From Qipengyuania gaetbuli (lineage in GTDB: Bacteria > Pseudomonadota > Alphaproteobacteria > Sphingomonadales > Sphingomonadaceae), in assembly GCF_009827315.1 (NCBI RefSeq), contig NZ_WTYF01000004.1, positions 1,922,001-1,986,000 of the forward strand: 64,000 nucleotides of DNA, written 5' to 3'. A program made the position numbers and the translations under genes. Below are positions 17,816-28,950 of this stretch, piece after piece. The stretch's first letter is position 1; each line of letters starts with the position of its first letter. The notes below the pieces were generated by a model. The model had not been told where the DNA came from, did no database searches, and saw only the letters and a program-made list of their open reading frames with translations.

Positions 17816-18721
17816 GTGGCAAGATCGGATGACCAGGGCGAAGTAGCCCTTACGTTCTTCCTTCCTCCGCCGGAGCTGAAGCCCTTCGTCACGGCCGTCT
17901 ACCACATGAATGTGGGCGGTTCAGGACGCGGCCAGAACAGCGCGGTGCGCGACTGGCTGCATCCCGAATGGGCGAACCTCAGGGTTTCCACGAGCGGGCA
18001 GTTGATGGCCGGCATCGGTACCGAAGACCCGCAGCCCATGCCGCGCATGGTGATGACCGGGCCGACCAGCCGGACTATCAATTTCGTCGCACCCCCCGGG
18101 CGTACCTGGGGCATCGGCATATTGCCGCTCGGCTGGGCGCGCCTGGTCGATGCGGCTGCCAACCTCTATGCCGACCGTTCGGTCGACGTGGAGCGCGACC
18201 CTGCGCTGGCGCATCTCAAGCCGCTCGGCAGGCTGGAGGACAAGGCCCCGCTGGAGGAAGAGCGCGACCGCATCTTCGCCATGCTGAAACCGCTGCTGGC
18301 AACCCCGCACAAGCGCGAGGACGATATCGTGCGCGCGCAGCAGGCACTGATCGATCCGGCCTGTGCTACGGTCGCCCAGCTGGCGCAGAGCCTGTCGATG
18401 ACGACGCGCACGCTGGAACGCTTCTCCTGCGAGGCCTTCGGCTTCTCGCCGCAGCTGCTGCTGCGCCGCCAGCGGTTCCTGCGCAGCCTTGCCCAGTTCA
18501 TGCTCGACCCCTCGATGCACTGGATCGAGACGCTGGACCCGCAGTATTACGACCAGTCACAGTTCACCCGCGATTTCAAGCGGTTCATGGGGATGGCTCC
18601 GCGTGAGTACGCCAGGCTCCCTCATCCGGTGCTGGGCGCGGCTGCCCATGCCCGCAAAGAGGTCGTAGGAGAAGCCGTGCAGGTCCTGCACAAGCCCGAA
18701 GGCGCGCCGAGCACCAACTGA
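17816..18721 (+). CDS. AraC-family transcriptional regulator (triad, second gene)
   Basis: This 301-residue paralogue of the preceding gene begins at GTG 17816. The N-terminal domain repeats the pattern [15 protein letters not shown] and [14 protein letters not shown]; the HTH domain has [18 protein letters not shown] and [20 protein letters not shown], and the tail [13 protein letters not shown] follows. The conservation of the tail between all three triad members suggests a structural role rather than decay. It is 3 bp after gene one and 53 bp before gene three. Confidence 0.88.
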   Translation: MARSDDQGEVALTFFLPPPELKPFVTAVYHMNVGGSGRGQNSAVRDWLHPEWANLRVSTSGQLMAGIGTEDPQPMPRMVMTGPTSRTINFVAPPGRTWGIGILPLGWARLVDAAANLYADRSVDVERDPALAHLKPLGRLEDKAPLEEERDRIFAMLKPLLATPHKREDDIVRAQQALIDPACATVAQLAQSLSMTTRTLERFSCEAFGFSPQLLLRRQRFLRSLAQFMLDPSMHWIETLDPQYYDQSQFTRDFKRFMGMAPREYARLPHPVLGAAAHARKEVVGEAVQVLHKPEGAPSTN

Positions 18722-18774
18722 GTATTCCTGCAGGCAGGGAACTCCTGCCCTCGCCCTGCGCTTGGAAGGGCATA

Positions 18775-19698
18775 ATGTCGGATCGCGTCTTTCACAGTGC
18801 CGAATTTGCGGCAGGCGGCCTGCGTTTGCAGGTGGCCGGGCCGCCGTCCGATCTCGCTCCCTATATTTCGGCCTACTACCGCACCGAAGTCGCGCCCGGC
18901 ACCGTGGTCGAGGACTGGTTGCCGCCCGAAGAAGCCAATCTGCGCTGCGGCAAGGCCGAGGTCTACGAAGCGGCCATCGGCGACAGCGCACTTGCAAAGG
19001 CGCCCGCCGCGATCCTTTCCGGCCCGACCGACCGGGTCACGCGTCTCAGGATCGCTGGCGGGCATTTCTGGGGGATCGGCCTCACGCCTGCAGGCTGGGC
19101 GCGTTTCGTGGGCCAGTCCGCAGCGACCATGGCGAACCGTTTCGAGCGGGTCGATACTGCCATGGTCGAGGAAGGCCTCGGCGACTTATTGGCGACCCTG
19201 TGCCACGAGGTGGACAGGATGGAGGAAGCTGCCGACCTCATCGCCGCGACCTTCCGCTCGCTCGCCGGCGATCCGCTTGCCGATGTGAAGGCGATCCGCG
19301 ACGTCCATCTCGCTGTGACCTCGACCGACGTGCATACCGTCACAGAGCTTGCCGAAATCGCGGGGATGCAGTCGCGCACCTTCGTGAGGTTCTGCCGACG
19401 CCATTTCGGTTTCACGCCCAGCAATCTGCTGCGCCGCCAGCGTTTCCTGCGCAGCCTCGGCAAATACATGCTCGACCCTTCCATGAACTGGATCAGCTCG
19501 CTCGACACGCATTACTGGGATCAGGCGCAGTTCATTCGCGATTTCCGGTCGGTGATGGGCATGACGCCGGGCGAATATGCCGCCCTGCCGCACCCCATCG
19601 TCCACGCCGCCGTGGCGGTGACCAATGCGGGCAGCGGCGTTGCCATGCAGGCACTCTACAATCCCGACCGCGAAAGAGAGTCCGAAACTGGGCTTTAG
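18775..19698 (+). CDS. AraC-family transcriptional regulator (triad, third gene)
   Basis: This 307-residue third paralogue has [17 protein letters not shown] and [14 protein letters not shown] in the N-terminal domain and [18 protein letters not shown] plus [20 protein letters not shown] in the HTH domain, followed by [11 protein letters not shown]. The three copies share WGIG or WGVG, then LPLGWAR or TPAGWAR in the sensor domain. A 53-bp gap to each neighbour leaves room for a promoter of its own. It is followed by pheS 53 bp later on the same strand. Confidence 0.88.
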   Translation: MSDRVFHSAEFAAGGLRLQVAGPPSDLAPYISAYYRTEVAPGTVVEDWLPPEEANLRCGKAEVYEAAIGDSALAKAPAAILSGPTDRVTRLRIAGGHFWGIGLTPAGWARFVGQSAATMANRFERVDTAMVEEGLGDLLATLCHEVDRMEEAADLIAATFRSLAGDPLADVKAIRDVHLAVTSTDVHTVTELAEIAGMQSRTFVRFCRRHFGFTPSNLLRRQRFLRSLGKYMLDPSMNWISSLDTHYWDQAQFIRDFRSVMGMTPGEYAALPHPIVHAAVAVTNAGSGVAMQALYNPDRERESETGL

Positions 19699-19751
19699 CA
19701 TTGCCGCACATCCCGCTAGAGGCTGCGCGCAAGACGAAACCCGAGGATTCA

Positions 19752-20852
19752 ATGACCGATCTGGCAACAATGCGGGACACCGCGCTCGCGCGTATCGAGG
19801 AAGCCGGCGATGCCGCTGCACTCGAGGCCCTGCGCGTGGAGTTCCTGGGCAAGCAGGGCTCCATCTCCGCACTGATGAAGACGCTGGGCAAGATGAGCCC
19901 GGAAGAACGCCAGAGCGAGGCGCCGAAGATCCAGGCGCTGCGCACCGACGTCGCCGACGCGCTGGCCGCGCGCAAGGACGCGATCGACGCCGCTGCCCTC
20001 GAAGCGCGGCTCGCCACCGAAACGCTCGATCTCACCCTGCCTGCGCCGCACGCACCCCGCGGCAGCGTGCACCCGGTCAGCCAGGTGATGGACGAGCTTG
20101 CCGAAATCTTCGCCGACCTCGGCTTCTCGGTCGCCACCGGTCCGGAAATCGAGGACGACTGGCACAATTTCACCGCGCTCAACATGGCCGAAACGCACCC
20201 CGCGCGCGCCATGCACGACACCTTCTATTTCCCCGACGTGGATAGCGAAGGCCGCCGGATGCTGCTGCGCACGCATACCTCGCCGGTGCAGATCCGCTCG
20301 ATGGTCGCGCAGGGCGCGCCGATCCGCATCATCGCGCCGGGCCGCGTCTATCGCAGCGACAGCGACGCCACACACACGCCGATGTTCCACCAGGTCGAAG
20401 GCCTCGTGATCGACAAGGGCATCCACCTCGGCCACCTCAAGTGGACGCTGGAAACCTTCCTCAAGGCCTTCTTCGAGCGCGACGACATCGTGCTGCGCCT
20501 GCGCCCCTCCTACTTCCCCTTCACCGAGCCATCGGTCGAGGTCGACGTGGGCTGGCAGGACGTGGGCGGACGCCGCGTCCTCGGCGGTGACGGCGATGCG
20601 CCGGATCACGGCTGGATGGAATTGCTCGGCAGCGGCATGGTCAATGCCCGCGTGATCGGGTTCGCCGGGCTCGACCCGAAGGAATGGCAGGGTTTCGCAT
20701 TCGGCGTGGGCGTCGACCGCCTCGCCATGCTCAAATACGGGATGGATGATTTGCGCGCGTTCTTCGACGGCGACCAGCGCTGGCTCGACCACTACGGCTT
20801 CTCGCCGTTCGACCAGCCGACCCTTTCCGCTGGCGTAGGAGCGAAGGCATGA
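19752..20852 (+). CDS. pheS: Phenylalanine--tRNA ligase alpha subunit
   Basis: This 366-residue catalytic subunit of the heterotetrameric enzyme charges tRNA-Phe. The class II motifs are visible: a coiled-coil N-terminus, [19 protein letters not shown] near 115-133, the motif 2 region around [28 protein letters not shown] motif near 252-268, and motif 3 [17 protein letters not shown] near 316-332. Its stop overlaps the pheT start (ATGA), so translation of the two subunits is coupled, as usual. Confidence 0.97.
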   Translation: MTDLATMRDTALARIEEAGDAAALEALRVEFLGKQGSISALMKTLGKMSPEERQSEAPKIQALRTDVADALAARKDAIDAAALEARLATETLDLTLPAPHAPRGSVHPVSQVMDELAEIFADLGFSVATGPEIEDDWHNFTALNMAETHPARAMHDTFYFPDVDSEGRRMLLRTHTSPVQIRSMVAQGAPIRIIAPGRVYRSDSDATHTPMFHQVEGLVIDKGIHLGHLKWTLETFLKAFFERDDIVLRLRPSYFPFTEPSVEVDVGWQDVGGRRVLGGDGDAPDHGWMELLGSGMVNARVIGFAGLDPKEWQGFAFGVGVDRLAMLKYGMDDLRAFFDGDQRWLDHYGFSPFDQPTLSAGVGAKA

Positions 20853-23239
20853 AGTTCTCGCTCGAATGGCTGAAGTACTTCCTCGAAACCGAGGCAAGCG
20901 CGGCGGACATCGCGGCTGCGCTCAACCGTATCGGCCACGAGGTCGAGAGGATCGAGGATCCGGCTCAGCGCCTCGCAGGCTTCCGTGTCGCGAAAGTGCT
21001 GACCGCGGCCCCGCATCCCGATGCCGACAAGCTGCAGGTGCTCACTGTCGACACGGGTGACGGCAACCCGCTGCAGGTCGTGTGCGGTGCGCCCAATGCG
21101 CGCGCCGGCATGAAGGGCGTGCTCGGCCTGCCCGGCGCGGTGGTTCCGGCAAACGGCATGGAACTGCGCAAGAGCGCGATCCGCGGCGTCGAATCGAACG
21201 GCATGATGTGCTCCGTGCGCGAACTCGAACTCGGCGACGAACACGACGGCATCATCGAACTGCCCGAAGACGCGCCGGTCGGCACCAGCTTTGCCGAATA
21301 CCATGACGCCTCGCCCGTCTTCGACGTGGCGATCACGCCCAACCGGCCCGATTGCATGGGCGTCTACGGCATCGCGCGCGATCTCGCCGCAGCAGGCGTC
21401 GGCACGTTCAAGCCGATCGAGATTCCGGCAATCGAGCCCAGCTTCGCCTGCCCGGTCGAAATCCGCACCGACGATCCCGAAGGTTGCCCGGCCTTCTATG
21501 GCCGCACCATCCGCGGCGTGTCGAACGGCTCGAGTCCTGAATGGATGCAGCGCCGCCTGATCGCGGCCGGCCAGCGCCCGATCTCGGCCATTGTCGACAT
21601 CACCAATTACGTAATGCTCGCCTTCGGCCGTCCGGCGCACGCCTATGACCTCGCCAAGCTGACCGGTCCGGTGGTCGCCCGCCGCGCCAGGAACGGCGAA
21701 CAGGTCGAGGCGTTGAACGAGAAGACCTACACGCTCGACGAGACCATGACCGTCATCGCCGACGATGCGGGCGTGCACGATGTCGCCGGCATAATGGGCG
21801 GCGAACATTCGGGCGTCACGGAAGCGACCACCGACGTCCTCCTCGAAATCGCCTATTTCGATCCCGAGCGGATCGGCGTGACGGGCCGCAAGCTCGGCCT
21901 CGCCTCGGACGCACGCACGCGGTTCGAGCGCGGCGTCGACCCGGCCTTCCTCGACGATGGCCTCGCGCTCCTGACCTCGCTCATCCAGCGCATCTGCGGC
22001 GGCGAGGCGAGCGAAGTGGTTCGCGCCGGCCAGCCGCCGGTGGAGCCGAAGGTCGTCGCCTTCGACCCCACTCTGACCCGCGATCTCGGCGGTATCGACG
22101 TGGCCGAAGACGAGCAGCGCCGCATCCTAACCGCGCTCGAATTCGGCGTGGGTAGCGACTGGCAGGTCACCTGCCCGCCGCGCCGCCACGATATCGAAGG
22201 GCCGGCCGATCTCGTCGAAGAAGTGGTCCGCATCCACGGCCTCGACAATGTCGCCAGCGTCGCCTTGCCGCGCGCCGACGGCGTGGCCAAGCCCACCGCG
22301 ACCCCGCTCCAGCAGACCGAACGCAAGCTGCGCCGCGCAGCCGCCGCGCGCGGGCTGAACGAGGCGGTGACCTGGTCCTTCCTGCCCGCCGCGGAAGCCG
22401 AGCATTTCGGTGACGGCGCGCAGCTCTGGGCGCTCGACAACCCGATCAGCGAGGACATGAAGGTCATGCGCCCCTCGCTGCTGCCGGGCCTCGTCATGGC
22501 CGCCCGCCGCAATGCCAATCGCGGTGCGGACGCCTCGCGCCTGTTCGAGATCGGCCGCCGCTATTTCCGCGCAGCTGACGGTTCGAGCGACGAGAAGCCG
22601 ACTCTCGGCTTCGTGCTGGCAGGCGAGCGGACCCCGCGCGGCTGGGCGAACGGCAAGGCGCAAGGCTTCGATGCCTATGACGCCAAGGCCGAAGTCACGG
22701 CCCTGCTCGAAGCGGCAGGCGCGCCGGTCGCCAACCTCATGGTGATGGGGGAAGCTGGCGAGCAGTTCCACCCGGGCCAGTCGGCCACGCTGCGGCTCGG
22801 CCCCAAGACCGTGCTCGCCCGCTTCGGCGCGCTGCACCTCAATACGCTGAAGGCGCTCGACATCGACGGGCCGGTGGTCGCCGGCGAGATCTTCCTCGAC
22901 TCCATTCCAGCCAAGCGCGGCGGCGGCGGCTTTGCCCGCGCAGCCTATGCGCCGCCCGCGCTGCAGGCGGTCACGCGCGACTTTGCCTTCCTCGTGCCGG
23001 CAGGCCTTGCCGCAGGCGATCTGGTGAAGGCGGTGCGCGGCGCGGACAAGAAGTCTATCGTCGATGCCCGCGTGTTCGACGTGTTTGCAGGGCAAGGCGT
23101 GCCTGAAGGCAAGAAGTCGGTCGCGGTCGAGGTTATCCTCCAGCCGGGCGAGAAGACCTTCACCGACGAGGAGATCAAGGCGATCTCCGACAGCATCGTG
23201 GCAAGCGCCGCCAAGCAGGGCGCGGAGCTGCGCGGATGA
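20849..23239 (+). CDS. pheT: Phenylalanine--tRNA ligase beta subunit
   Basis: This 796-residue beta subunit has the expected domain order: an N-terminal region, a tRNA-binding OB fold (about 40-150, with [15 protein letters not shown]), the B3/B4 editing domain that clears mischarged Tyr-tRNA-Phe, B5 (helix-turn-helix-like), the catalytic-like core and a C-terminal ferredoxin-fold anticodon-binding domain (about 700-796). The start overlaps pheS by 4 bp and the stop overlaps the next gene by 4 bp, so the three genes form one coupled unit. Confidence 0.97.
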   Translation: MKFSLEWLKYFLETEASAADIAAALNRIGHEVERIEDPAQRLAGFRVAKVLTAAPHPDADKLQVLTVDTGDGNPLQVVCGAPNARAGMKGVLGLPGAVVPANGMELRKSAIRGVESNGMMCSVRELELGDEHDGIIELPEDAPVGTSFAEYHDASPVFDVAITPNRPDCMGVYGIARDLAAAGVGTFKPIEIPAIEPSFACPVEIRTDDPEGCPAFYGRTIRGVSNGSSPEWMQRRLIAAGQRPISAIVDITNYVMLAFGRPAHAYDLAKLTGPVVARRARNGEQVEALNEKTYTLDETMTVIADDAGVHDVAGIMGGEHSGVTEATTDVLLEIAYFDPERIGVTGRKLGLASDARTRFERGVDPAFLDDGLALLTSLIQRICGGEASEVVRAGQPPVEPKVVAFDPTLTRDLGGIDVAEDEQRRILTALEFGVGSDWQVTCPPRRHDIEGPADLVEEVVRIHGLDNVASVALPRADGVAKPTATPLQQTERKLRRAAAARGLNEAVTWSFLPAAEAEHFGDGAQLWALDNPISEDMKVMRPSLLPGLVMAARRNANRGADASRLFEIGRRYFRAADGSSDEKPTLGFVLAGERTPRGWANGKAQGFDAYDAKAEVTALLEAAGAPVANLMVMGEAGEQFHPGQSATLRLGPKTVLARFGALHLNTLKALDIDGPVVAGEIFLDSIPAKRGGGGFARAAYAPPALQAVTRDFAFLVPAGLAAGDLVKAVRGADKKSIVDARVFDVFAGQGVPEGKKSVAVEVILQPGEKTFTDEEIKAISDSIVASAAKQGAELRG

Positions 23240-23979
23240 AGACCGCGCTCGTCACCGGAGCCACTTCGGGCATTGGCGCGGCGACGGTTCGCGCGCTGGT
23301 CGCCAGTGGCTGGCGCTGCGTGGCGACGGGGCGGCGGAAGGACCGGCTCGATGCCCTCGTGACGGAGCTCGGTGCGGACAAGGTCCATGCAGCCAGCTTC
23401 GACGTGCGCGACGAGGCGGCCCGCGATGCGGCGCTCTCCAGCCTGCCCGACGCTTTCTCGGCCATCGACCTGCTGGTGAATAACGCCGGCCTCGCGCTCG
23501 GCACGGCGCCTGCGCAGAGCGCCGATCTCGACCAGTGGAAGACCATGATCGAGACGAACGTCACCGCGCTCGCCTCGATCACGCACAAGCTCCTGCCCGC
23601 GCTGATCGAGCGCAAGGGTGCAGTGATCAACGTCTCCAGCGTGGCGGCGACCTACCCCTATCCGGGCGGCAATGCCTATGGCGGGACCAAGGCCTTCGTG
23701 CGCCAGTTCAGCCTCGGCCTGCGCGCCGATTTGCATGGCACCGGCGTGCGCGTGTGTTCGATCGAACCGGGCATGGTGGAGACCGAGTTCACGCTGGTGC
23801 GCACCGGCGGTAACGAGGATGCGCACCAGGCGCTCTACGGCGGCGCGAACCCGATGACGGCGGACGATATCGCGGAAACGATCCGCTGGGTCGCGGAATT
23901 GCCGTCGCACCTCAATATCAACGCGCTCGAACTGATGCCCGTCAGCCAGGATTTCGCCGGTTTCCGGATCGCGCGCTAG
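23236..23979 (+). CDS. SDR family NADP-dependent oxidoreductase, YdfG-like
   Basis: This 247-residue SDR has TGATSGIG at 7-14, NNAG at 82-85, Ser134/135 and Y148/K152. The PGMVETEF and ELPSHLNINALELMPVSQ segments are typical of the YdfG group (3-hydroxy acid or serine/L-allo-threonine dehydrogenases). It would oxidise a 3-hydroxy acid with NADP in the cytoplasm. Its ATG overlaps the pheT stop, so it is translated from the pheST message although the functions do not seem linked. Confidence 0.9.
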   Translation: MKTALVTGATSGIGAATVRALVASGWRCVATGRRKDRLDALVTELGADKVHAASFDVRDEAARDAALSSLPDAFSAIDLLVNNAGLALGTAPAQSADLDQWKTMIETNVTALASITHKLLPALIERKGAVINVSSVAATYPYPGGNAYGGTKAFVRQFSLGLRADLHGTGVRVCSIEPGMVETEFTLVRTGGNEDAHQALYGGANPMTADDIAETIRWVAELPSHLNINALELMPVSQDFAGFRIAR

Positions 23980-23997
23980 GGCTGAGCCGAGCCGGGG

Positions 23998-24609
23998 TCA
24001 GTTTCCCCAGCCGTCGGCGCTCGAACTGCCGCTTTCGCCCCATTCGCTGCCGTAGCTGCTCTCGAAATCCGCCTGCTGTTCGTGGCGCGCGATGTCGGCG
24101 GCGGCCGCATTGGCGGCATCGACGTGCTGCTTCATCTCAGGGTTCATCGCCATCGCGGCCTTGGCGTTGGGATTGCCCAGCGTCATGTCAAAGGGACGTC
24201 CCTCGATCGCGGCGGCGACGTGTTCCTTGGCCAGCATCTGCATGACACCCATCGCATGCGCTGCCATCGGGTCCTTCGACACGGCTTCGTCGAGCCGGTC
24301 CTTTACCCCTTCGGGAATGCTGAGTTCGGTGGAGACACGGCTGCCCGACCCGTCTGGCGTGATCGTGGTGACGAAATGCATCATCTCGCGCCCGCCAGCG
24401 CCCAGCAAAGTGGTTACCACGGTATCGGGCGAAGGCTGCGTGACGCGGCTGCGCTTGATCTGGCTGCCGAGCACGTGGGTCGGCAGGTACGCGCCCTTGA
24501 TCGCCTTGGCAACTTCGGCCGGCGGCTTTTCGTAATAATCGCCCGATGCACCGCAGGCTGCCAGCGAAACGGCCATGAACAGGGCGAGTATTGACTTGGA
24601 CAGGCTCAT
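23998..24609 (-). CDS. Hypothetical lipoprotein
   Basis: This 203-residue protein has a lipoprotein signal peptide with the lipobox SLAAC (cysteine 19), so it should be lipid-anchored at the periplasmic face. The mature part has no catalytic motif I recognise. It is Met/Ala-rich in the middle and ends in a Ser/Gly/Trp-rich tail (SSADGWGN), probably disordered. It is convergent with the SDR gene and divergent from prfC. Confidence 0.78.
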   Translation of the reverse strand: MSLSKSILALFMAVSLAACGASGDYYEKPPAEVAKAIKGAYLPTHVLGSQIKRSRVTQPSPDTVVTTLLGAGGREMMHFVTTITPDGSGSRVSTELSIPEGVKDRLDEAVSKDPMAAHAMGVMQMLAKEHVAAAIEGRPFDMTLGNPNAKAAMAMNPEMKQHVDAANAAAADIARHEQQADFESSYGSEWGESGSSSADGWGN

Positions 24610-24734
24610 TGTAATTCCCCCGAATATTATCGCCTTTTATAAATGCCGAGTGTTTCCATTCACTTAAAGCGCGCCCCTCGGGGCGGCGCGGTTAGCGGTG
24701 GACGCGGGGGCGCTTGCGGTCTAGCGGGCGGCGC

Positions 24735-26279
24735 ATGGCGCAAGCGAATACCGATACCACCCAGTCCCGCCGCACTTTCGCGATCATCTCGCACCCTGAC
24801 GCGGGCAAGACCACGCTGACCGAGAAGCTGCTGCTGACCGGCGGCGCGATCCACCTTGCCGGCGAGGTCAAGGCGCGCGGGGCGGCGCGGCGTGCGCGCT
24901 CGGACTGGATGAAGATCGAACAGCAGCGCGGCATCTCGGTGACCTCCAGCGTGATGACCTTCGAGCGCGACGGCATCACCTTCAACCTGCTCGACACGCC
25001 GGGGCACGAGGACTTTTCCGAAGATACCTACCGCACGCTCACCGCGGTCGATTCCGCCATCATGGTGATCGACGCGGCCAAGGGTATCGAGCCGCAGACG
25101 CGCAAGCTGTTCGAGGTCTGCCGGTTGCGCAGCGTGCCGATCATCACCTTCGTCAACAAGGTCGACCGCGAAGGGCGGTCGGTGTTCGAACTGCTCGACG
25201 AGATCGCCGACATGCTCGCGCTCGACGTTTCCCCTCAGATGTACCCCGTCGGCATGGGCGGGGAATTCCAGGGCATCCTCGATTTCGCCAGCGGCGAGGT
25301 GGTGGTTCCCGAAGGCCCGTCGAAGGAATTCAAGGGCAAGCGGGTGGCCGGTTTCGACCTGCCCGACGCGATCGCCGAGAATGTCGAGCTGGCGCAGATC
25401 GGCTATCCCGAATTCGATATCGACGCCTATCGCAGCGGCGACATGACGCCGGTTTATTTCGGCTCGGCGCTGAAGAACTTCGGCGTTACCGAACTGATCG
25501 AGGCGATTGCGAAATACGCCCCGCCTCCTCGCCCGCAGCCCGCCGGGGAGGAGCAGATTTCCCCCGACCGCGACGAGGTCACCGGCTTCATCTTCAAGGT
25601 GCAGGCCAATATGGACCCCAACCACCGCGACCGCATCGCTTTCATGCGGCAGGTCTCGGGCACCTTCAAACGCGGCATGAAGCTTACCCCGTCCGGCCTC
25701 GGCAAGCCGATCGCGATCCACTCGCCCATTCTCTTCTTCGCGCAGGACCGCGAACTGGCCGACACGGCGCAAGCCGGCGACATCATCGGAATTCCCAACC
25801 ACGGCACGCTGCGGGTCGGCGACACACTTTCGGAAAAGAACCAGATCCGCTTCACCGGCCTGCCCAATTTCGCGCCCGAAATCCTGCGCCGTGTCCAGCT
25901 GGAAGACCCGACCAAGACCAAGCAATTGCGCAAGGCGCTGGACGATCTGTCCGAAGAGGGCGTGATCCAGGTCTTCTATCCCGAAATCGGCGGCCAGTGG
26001 ATCGTCGGCGTGGTCGGCCAGCTCCAGCTCGAAGTGCTGATCAGCCGGCTCGAAGCGGAATACAAGGTCGAGGCACGCCTCGAAGCCTCTCCGTTCGCCA
26101 CCGCCCGCTGGCTCAGGGGCGATGCCAGGGCGATGGACGAATTCGAGAAATACAACCGCGCCAATCTTGCCAAGGACCGCGACGGCGATCTCGTGTTCAT
26201 GGCCAAGAGCCCGTGGGACGTGAGCTACCAGCAGGAGAAGAATCCGGAGCTGGTTTTCTCGGCCACGAAGGAAAGGTGA
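24735..26279 (+). CDS. prfC: Peptide chain release factor 3
   Basis: This 514-residue GTPase recycles RF1/RF2 from the ribosome after termination. It has G1 SHPDAGKTT (19-27), G3 DTPGHEDF (about 87-94) and G4 NKVD (141-144), then domain II and III regions with RF3-type segments (MRQVSGTFKRGMKL and PEIGGQWIVGVVGQLQLEVL). I chose ATG 24735; a TTG at 24714 in frame would add seven residues. Ribosome binding site is weak. It is followed by an unrelated hydrolase 13 bp later. Confidence 0.95.
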   Translation: MAQANTDTTQSRRTFAIISHPDAGKTTLTEKLLLTGGAIHLAGEVKARGAARRARSDWMKIEQQRGISVTSSVMTFERDGITFNLLDTPGHEDFSEDTYRTLTAVDSAIMVIDAAKGIEPQTRKLFEVCRLRSVPIITFVNKVDREGRSVFELLDEIADMLALDVSPQMYPVGMGGEFQGILDFASGEVVVPEGPSKEFKGKRVAGFDLPDAIAENVELAQIGYPEFDIDAYRSGDMTPVYFGSALKNFGVTELIEAIAKYAPPPRPQPAGEEQISPDRDEVTGFIFKVQANMDPNHRDRIAFMRQVSGTFKRGMKLTPSGLGKPIAIHSPILFFAQDRELADTAQAGDIIGIPNHGTLRVGDTLSEKNQIRFTGLPNFAPEILRRVQLEDPTKTKQLRKALDDLSEEGVIQVFYPEIGGQWIVGVVGQLQLEVLISRLEAEYKVEARLEASPFATARWLRGDARAMDEFEKYNRANLAKDRDGDLVFMAKSPWDVSYQQEKNPELVFSATKER

Positions 26280-26292
26280 GGTTGAATCAATC

Positions 26293-27186
26293 GTGGAGGC
26301 GTTGCAAAGCGCCTGCATGACGCTCACCGGACCGACTTCGCAGACCTTCATTTCGCAGCGCCTGCGGCTCAACTATCTCGACTGGGGCAACCGCGGCAAG
26401 CCGCCGCTGGTGCTCGTCCATGGCGGGCGCGACCATGCCCGCAGCTGGGACTGGGTGGCAGAGGAATTGCGCCAGGACTGGCACGTCGTCGCCATGGACC
26501 ACCGCGGTCACGGCGATTCCGACTGGGTCAGCGACGGCAATTACCACGTCAACGACATGGTTTACGACCTGGCGCAGCTGGTCCACCAGCTGGGCGTGGG
26601 ACCGGTGACGATCGTCAGCCACTCCATGGGCGGCAATGTCTCGCTGCGCTATGCCGGCACCTTTCCCGACATGGTCACCAAGATCGTCGCGATCGAAGGG
26701 CTGGGGCCGAGCCCGAAGCGGCAGGCCGAAATGCGGGAGCGCCCCTATCCCGAACGCATGGCCGAATGGATCGGGCAGAAGCGCCGTGCCTCCGGCCGCA
26801 TCCCGCGCAAGTACGAGAGCATCGAGGCGGCTTTTGCCCGCATGATTGAGGAGAACAGCTACCTCACCGAGGAGCAGGCGCGCCACCTCACCATCCACGG
26901 GGTCAACCGCAACGAGGATGGCACCTACAGCTGGAAGTTCGATCCGCACCTCAACGTCTGGCCAGTGGAGGATATCGCCGACGAATTCCTTCACCAGACC
27001 TGGGCGGCGATCAAGGCGCCCACGCTGCTGCTGTATGGCGCGGACAGCTGGGCCTCCAACCCCGAAGGTGATGGCAGGCTCGACCATTTCGCCAATGCGC
27101 GGGTGATCGAGTTCAAAAACGCAGGTCACTGGCTGCACCACGACCAGTTCGACCGCTTCATGGCGACGCTGGGAGAGTTTCTCTAG
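26293..27186 (+). CDS. Alpha/beta-fold hydrolase
   Basis: This 297-residue alpha/beta hydrolase has an oxyanion loop HGGRDH near 43-48, nucleophile elbow SHSMGG at 109-114 (Ser111), and a C-terminal catalytic histidine in NAGHWLHHD. It probably cleaves an ester or epoxide; the substrate is unknown. The start is GTG 26293 with a weak AGG upstream, or ATG 26317 (residue 9). Its stop overlaps by one base the start of the next gene, and it follows prfC by 13 bp, so a run of four small enzymes appears to share a transcript. Confidence 0.85.
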   Translation: MEALQSACMTLTGPTSQTFISQRLRLNYLDWGNRGKPPLVLVHGGRDHARSWDWVAEELRQDWHVVAMDHRGHGDSDWVSDGNYHVNDMVYDLAQLVHQLGVGPVTIVSHSMGGNVSLRYAGTFPDMVTKIVAIEGLGPSPKRQAEMRERPYPERMAEWIGQKRRASGRIPRKYESIEAAFARMIEENSYLTEEQARHLTIHGVNRNEDGTYSWKFDPHLNVWPVEDIADEFLHQTWAAIKAPTLLLYGADSWASNPEGDGRLDHFANARVIEFKNAGHWLHHDQFDRFMATLGEFL

Positions 27187-27743
27187 TGGCCGACTTCTTC
27201 GACGCGCTGGACGACAAGCACATCGCCATGATCGGCAAGCAGCCGGTCTTTTTTGTCGCCACCGCTGCCGAAGATGCCCGCATCAACTTGAGCCCGAAGG
27301 GCTACGATGCCTTCCGCGTGCTTGGCCCGACGCACGTCGCCTATCTCGACCTTGCCGGCTCGGGCAACGAGACCCACGCCCATCTATCGAAAGACGGGCG
27401 CATCACCGTCATGTTCTGCAATTTCGATCGGCCTGCGCTGATCCTCCGGATCTACGGCACGGGCCGTGCGGTCCTGCCGCAGGATGCGGACTGGGCGGAG
27501 CTGTCCGCGCATTTCGATTTGTTGCCGGGCACGCGGCAAATCTTTGATATCGCGGTCGAAAGCGTGCAGACCAGCTGCGGCTGGGGCGTCCCCTTCATGG
27601 AGTTCACGGACGAGCGCGTGACGCTGAAGAAGGCGCATGCGCAGTCCGATCCCGAAGAATGGCTCGCACGGGCGCAGGGTCGCGACCGGAGCATCGACGG
27701 GATCGCAGTGCGCACGACCGACCGCTACATTTCGGGTGAATAG
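27186..27743 (+). CDS. Pyridoxamine 5'-phosphate oxidase family protein
   Basis: This 185-residue protein has the flavin-binding split-barrel fold of the PNPOx-like family. The N-terminal half has the usual pattern (FFVATAAEDARINLSPKG, then HLSKDGRITVMFCNF). It lacks features of true PdxH and probably binds FMN or F420 as an uncharacterised reductase or oxidase. It starts with GTG overlapping the previous stop and ends 7 bp before the next gene, so it is in the same operon. Confidence 0.82.
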   Translation: MADFFDALDDKHIAMIGKQPVFFVATAAEDARINLSPKGYDAFRVLGPTHVAYLDLAGSGNETHAHLSKDGRITVMFCNFDRPALILRIYGTGRAVLPQDADWAELSAHFDLLPGTRQIFDIAVESVQTSCGWGVPFMEFTDERVTLKKAHAQSDPEEWLARAQGRDRSIDGIAVRTTDRYISGE

Positions 27744-27750
27744 GACGTCA

Positions 27751-28452
27751 GTGCGGCTCACCTTCGCCAGCTACAACATCCACAAGGCCGTCGGGCTCGA
27801 TCGCAAGCGCGATCCCGACCGCATTCTCACGGTCCTGCATGAAATCGATGCCGATGTAATCGCGCTGCAGGAAGTCGACCGGCGCATCGGCGACAGGGCG
27901 ACGACCATTCCCCGTGCCGAGCTGGACGATACGCACTGGCGCGTTGTCGAGGTCGCGCGCAGGCCGCGCAGCATCGGCTGGCACGGCAATGCCCTGCTGG
28001 TGCGCCGCGACCTGGAAATCAGCGAAGGCGAGGCGCTCGACCTTCCGACGCTGGAGCCTCGCGGTGCGGCCTGCGGCGAACTGCTGGTGGAAGGCCATGT
28101 GATCCGCGTGATCGGCACCCATCTCGACCTCTCGGGCCTTCGCCGCCGCGAACAGATCCGCTCGCTGATCGGCCATGTCGAGGCCTGCAAGCGCAATTTG
28201 CCAACCGTCATCATGGGCGATTTCAACCAGTGGGGCCGCGCCACGGGTGCCATGCGCGAGTTCACCAAGGACTGGATGGTCGTGACACCCGGGCGCAGCT
28301 ACCCCAGTCGCCAGCCCGTCGCCACGCTCGACCGGATCGTCGCCAGCAAGCACTGGCGCTGCATTTCGTCCGAAGTGCACCACACGGCCCTGTCTGCCGT
28401 CGCTTCCGACCACCTGCCGGTCGTGGCAACGCTTGAGCTGCACAAAAAATAG
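27751..28452 (+). CDS. Endonuclease/exonuclease/phosphatase family protein
   Basis: This 233-residue metal-dependent phosphodiesterase of the EEP superfamily has N9 in SYNIHKA, E41 in ALQEVD, GTHLDLSG near 130, GDFNQWG near 152 and the terminal SDHLPV near 220. These residues match the metal site and catalytic His of the family. Substrate could be nucleic acid, sphingomyelin-like lipid or inositol phosphate; it cannot be told. It starts at GTG 27751 after AGGAC and ends before a promoter region for glnB. Confidence 0.88.
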   Translation: MRLTFASYNIHKAVGLDRKRDPDRILTVLHEIDADVIALQEVDRRIGDRATTIPRAELDDTHWRVVEVARRPRSIGWHGNALLVRRDLEISEGEALDLPTLEPRGAACGELLVEGHVIRVIGTHLDLSGLRRREQIRSLIGHVEACKRNLPTVIMGDFNQWGRATGAMREFTKDWMVVTPGRSYPSRQPVATLDRIVASKHWRCISSEVHHTALSAVASDHLPVVATLELHKK

Positions 28453-28471
28453 CCACGCGCACATAAATTAG

Positions 28472-28933
<462 letters not shown>

Positions 28934-28950
28934 GCCGCAAGGAGACACTC

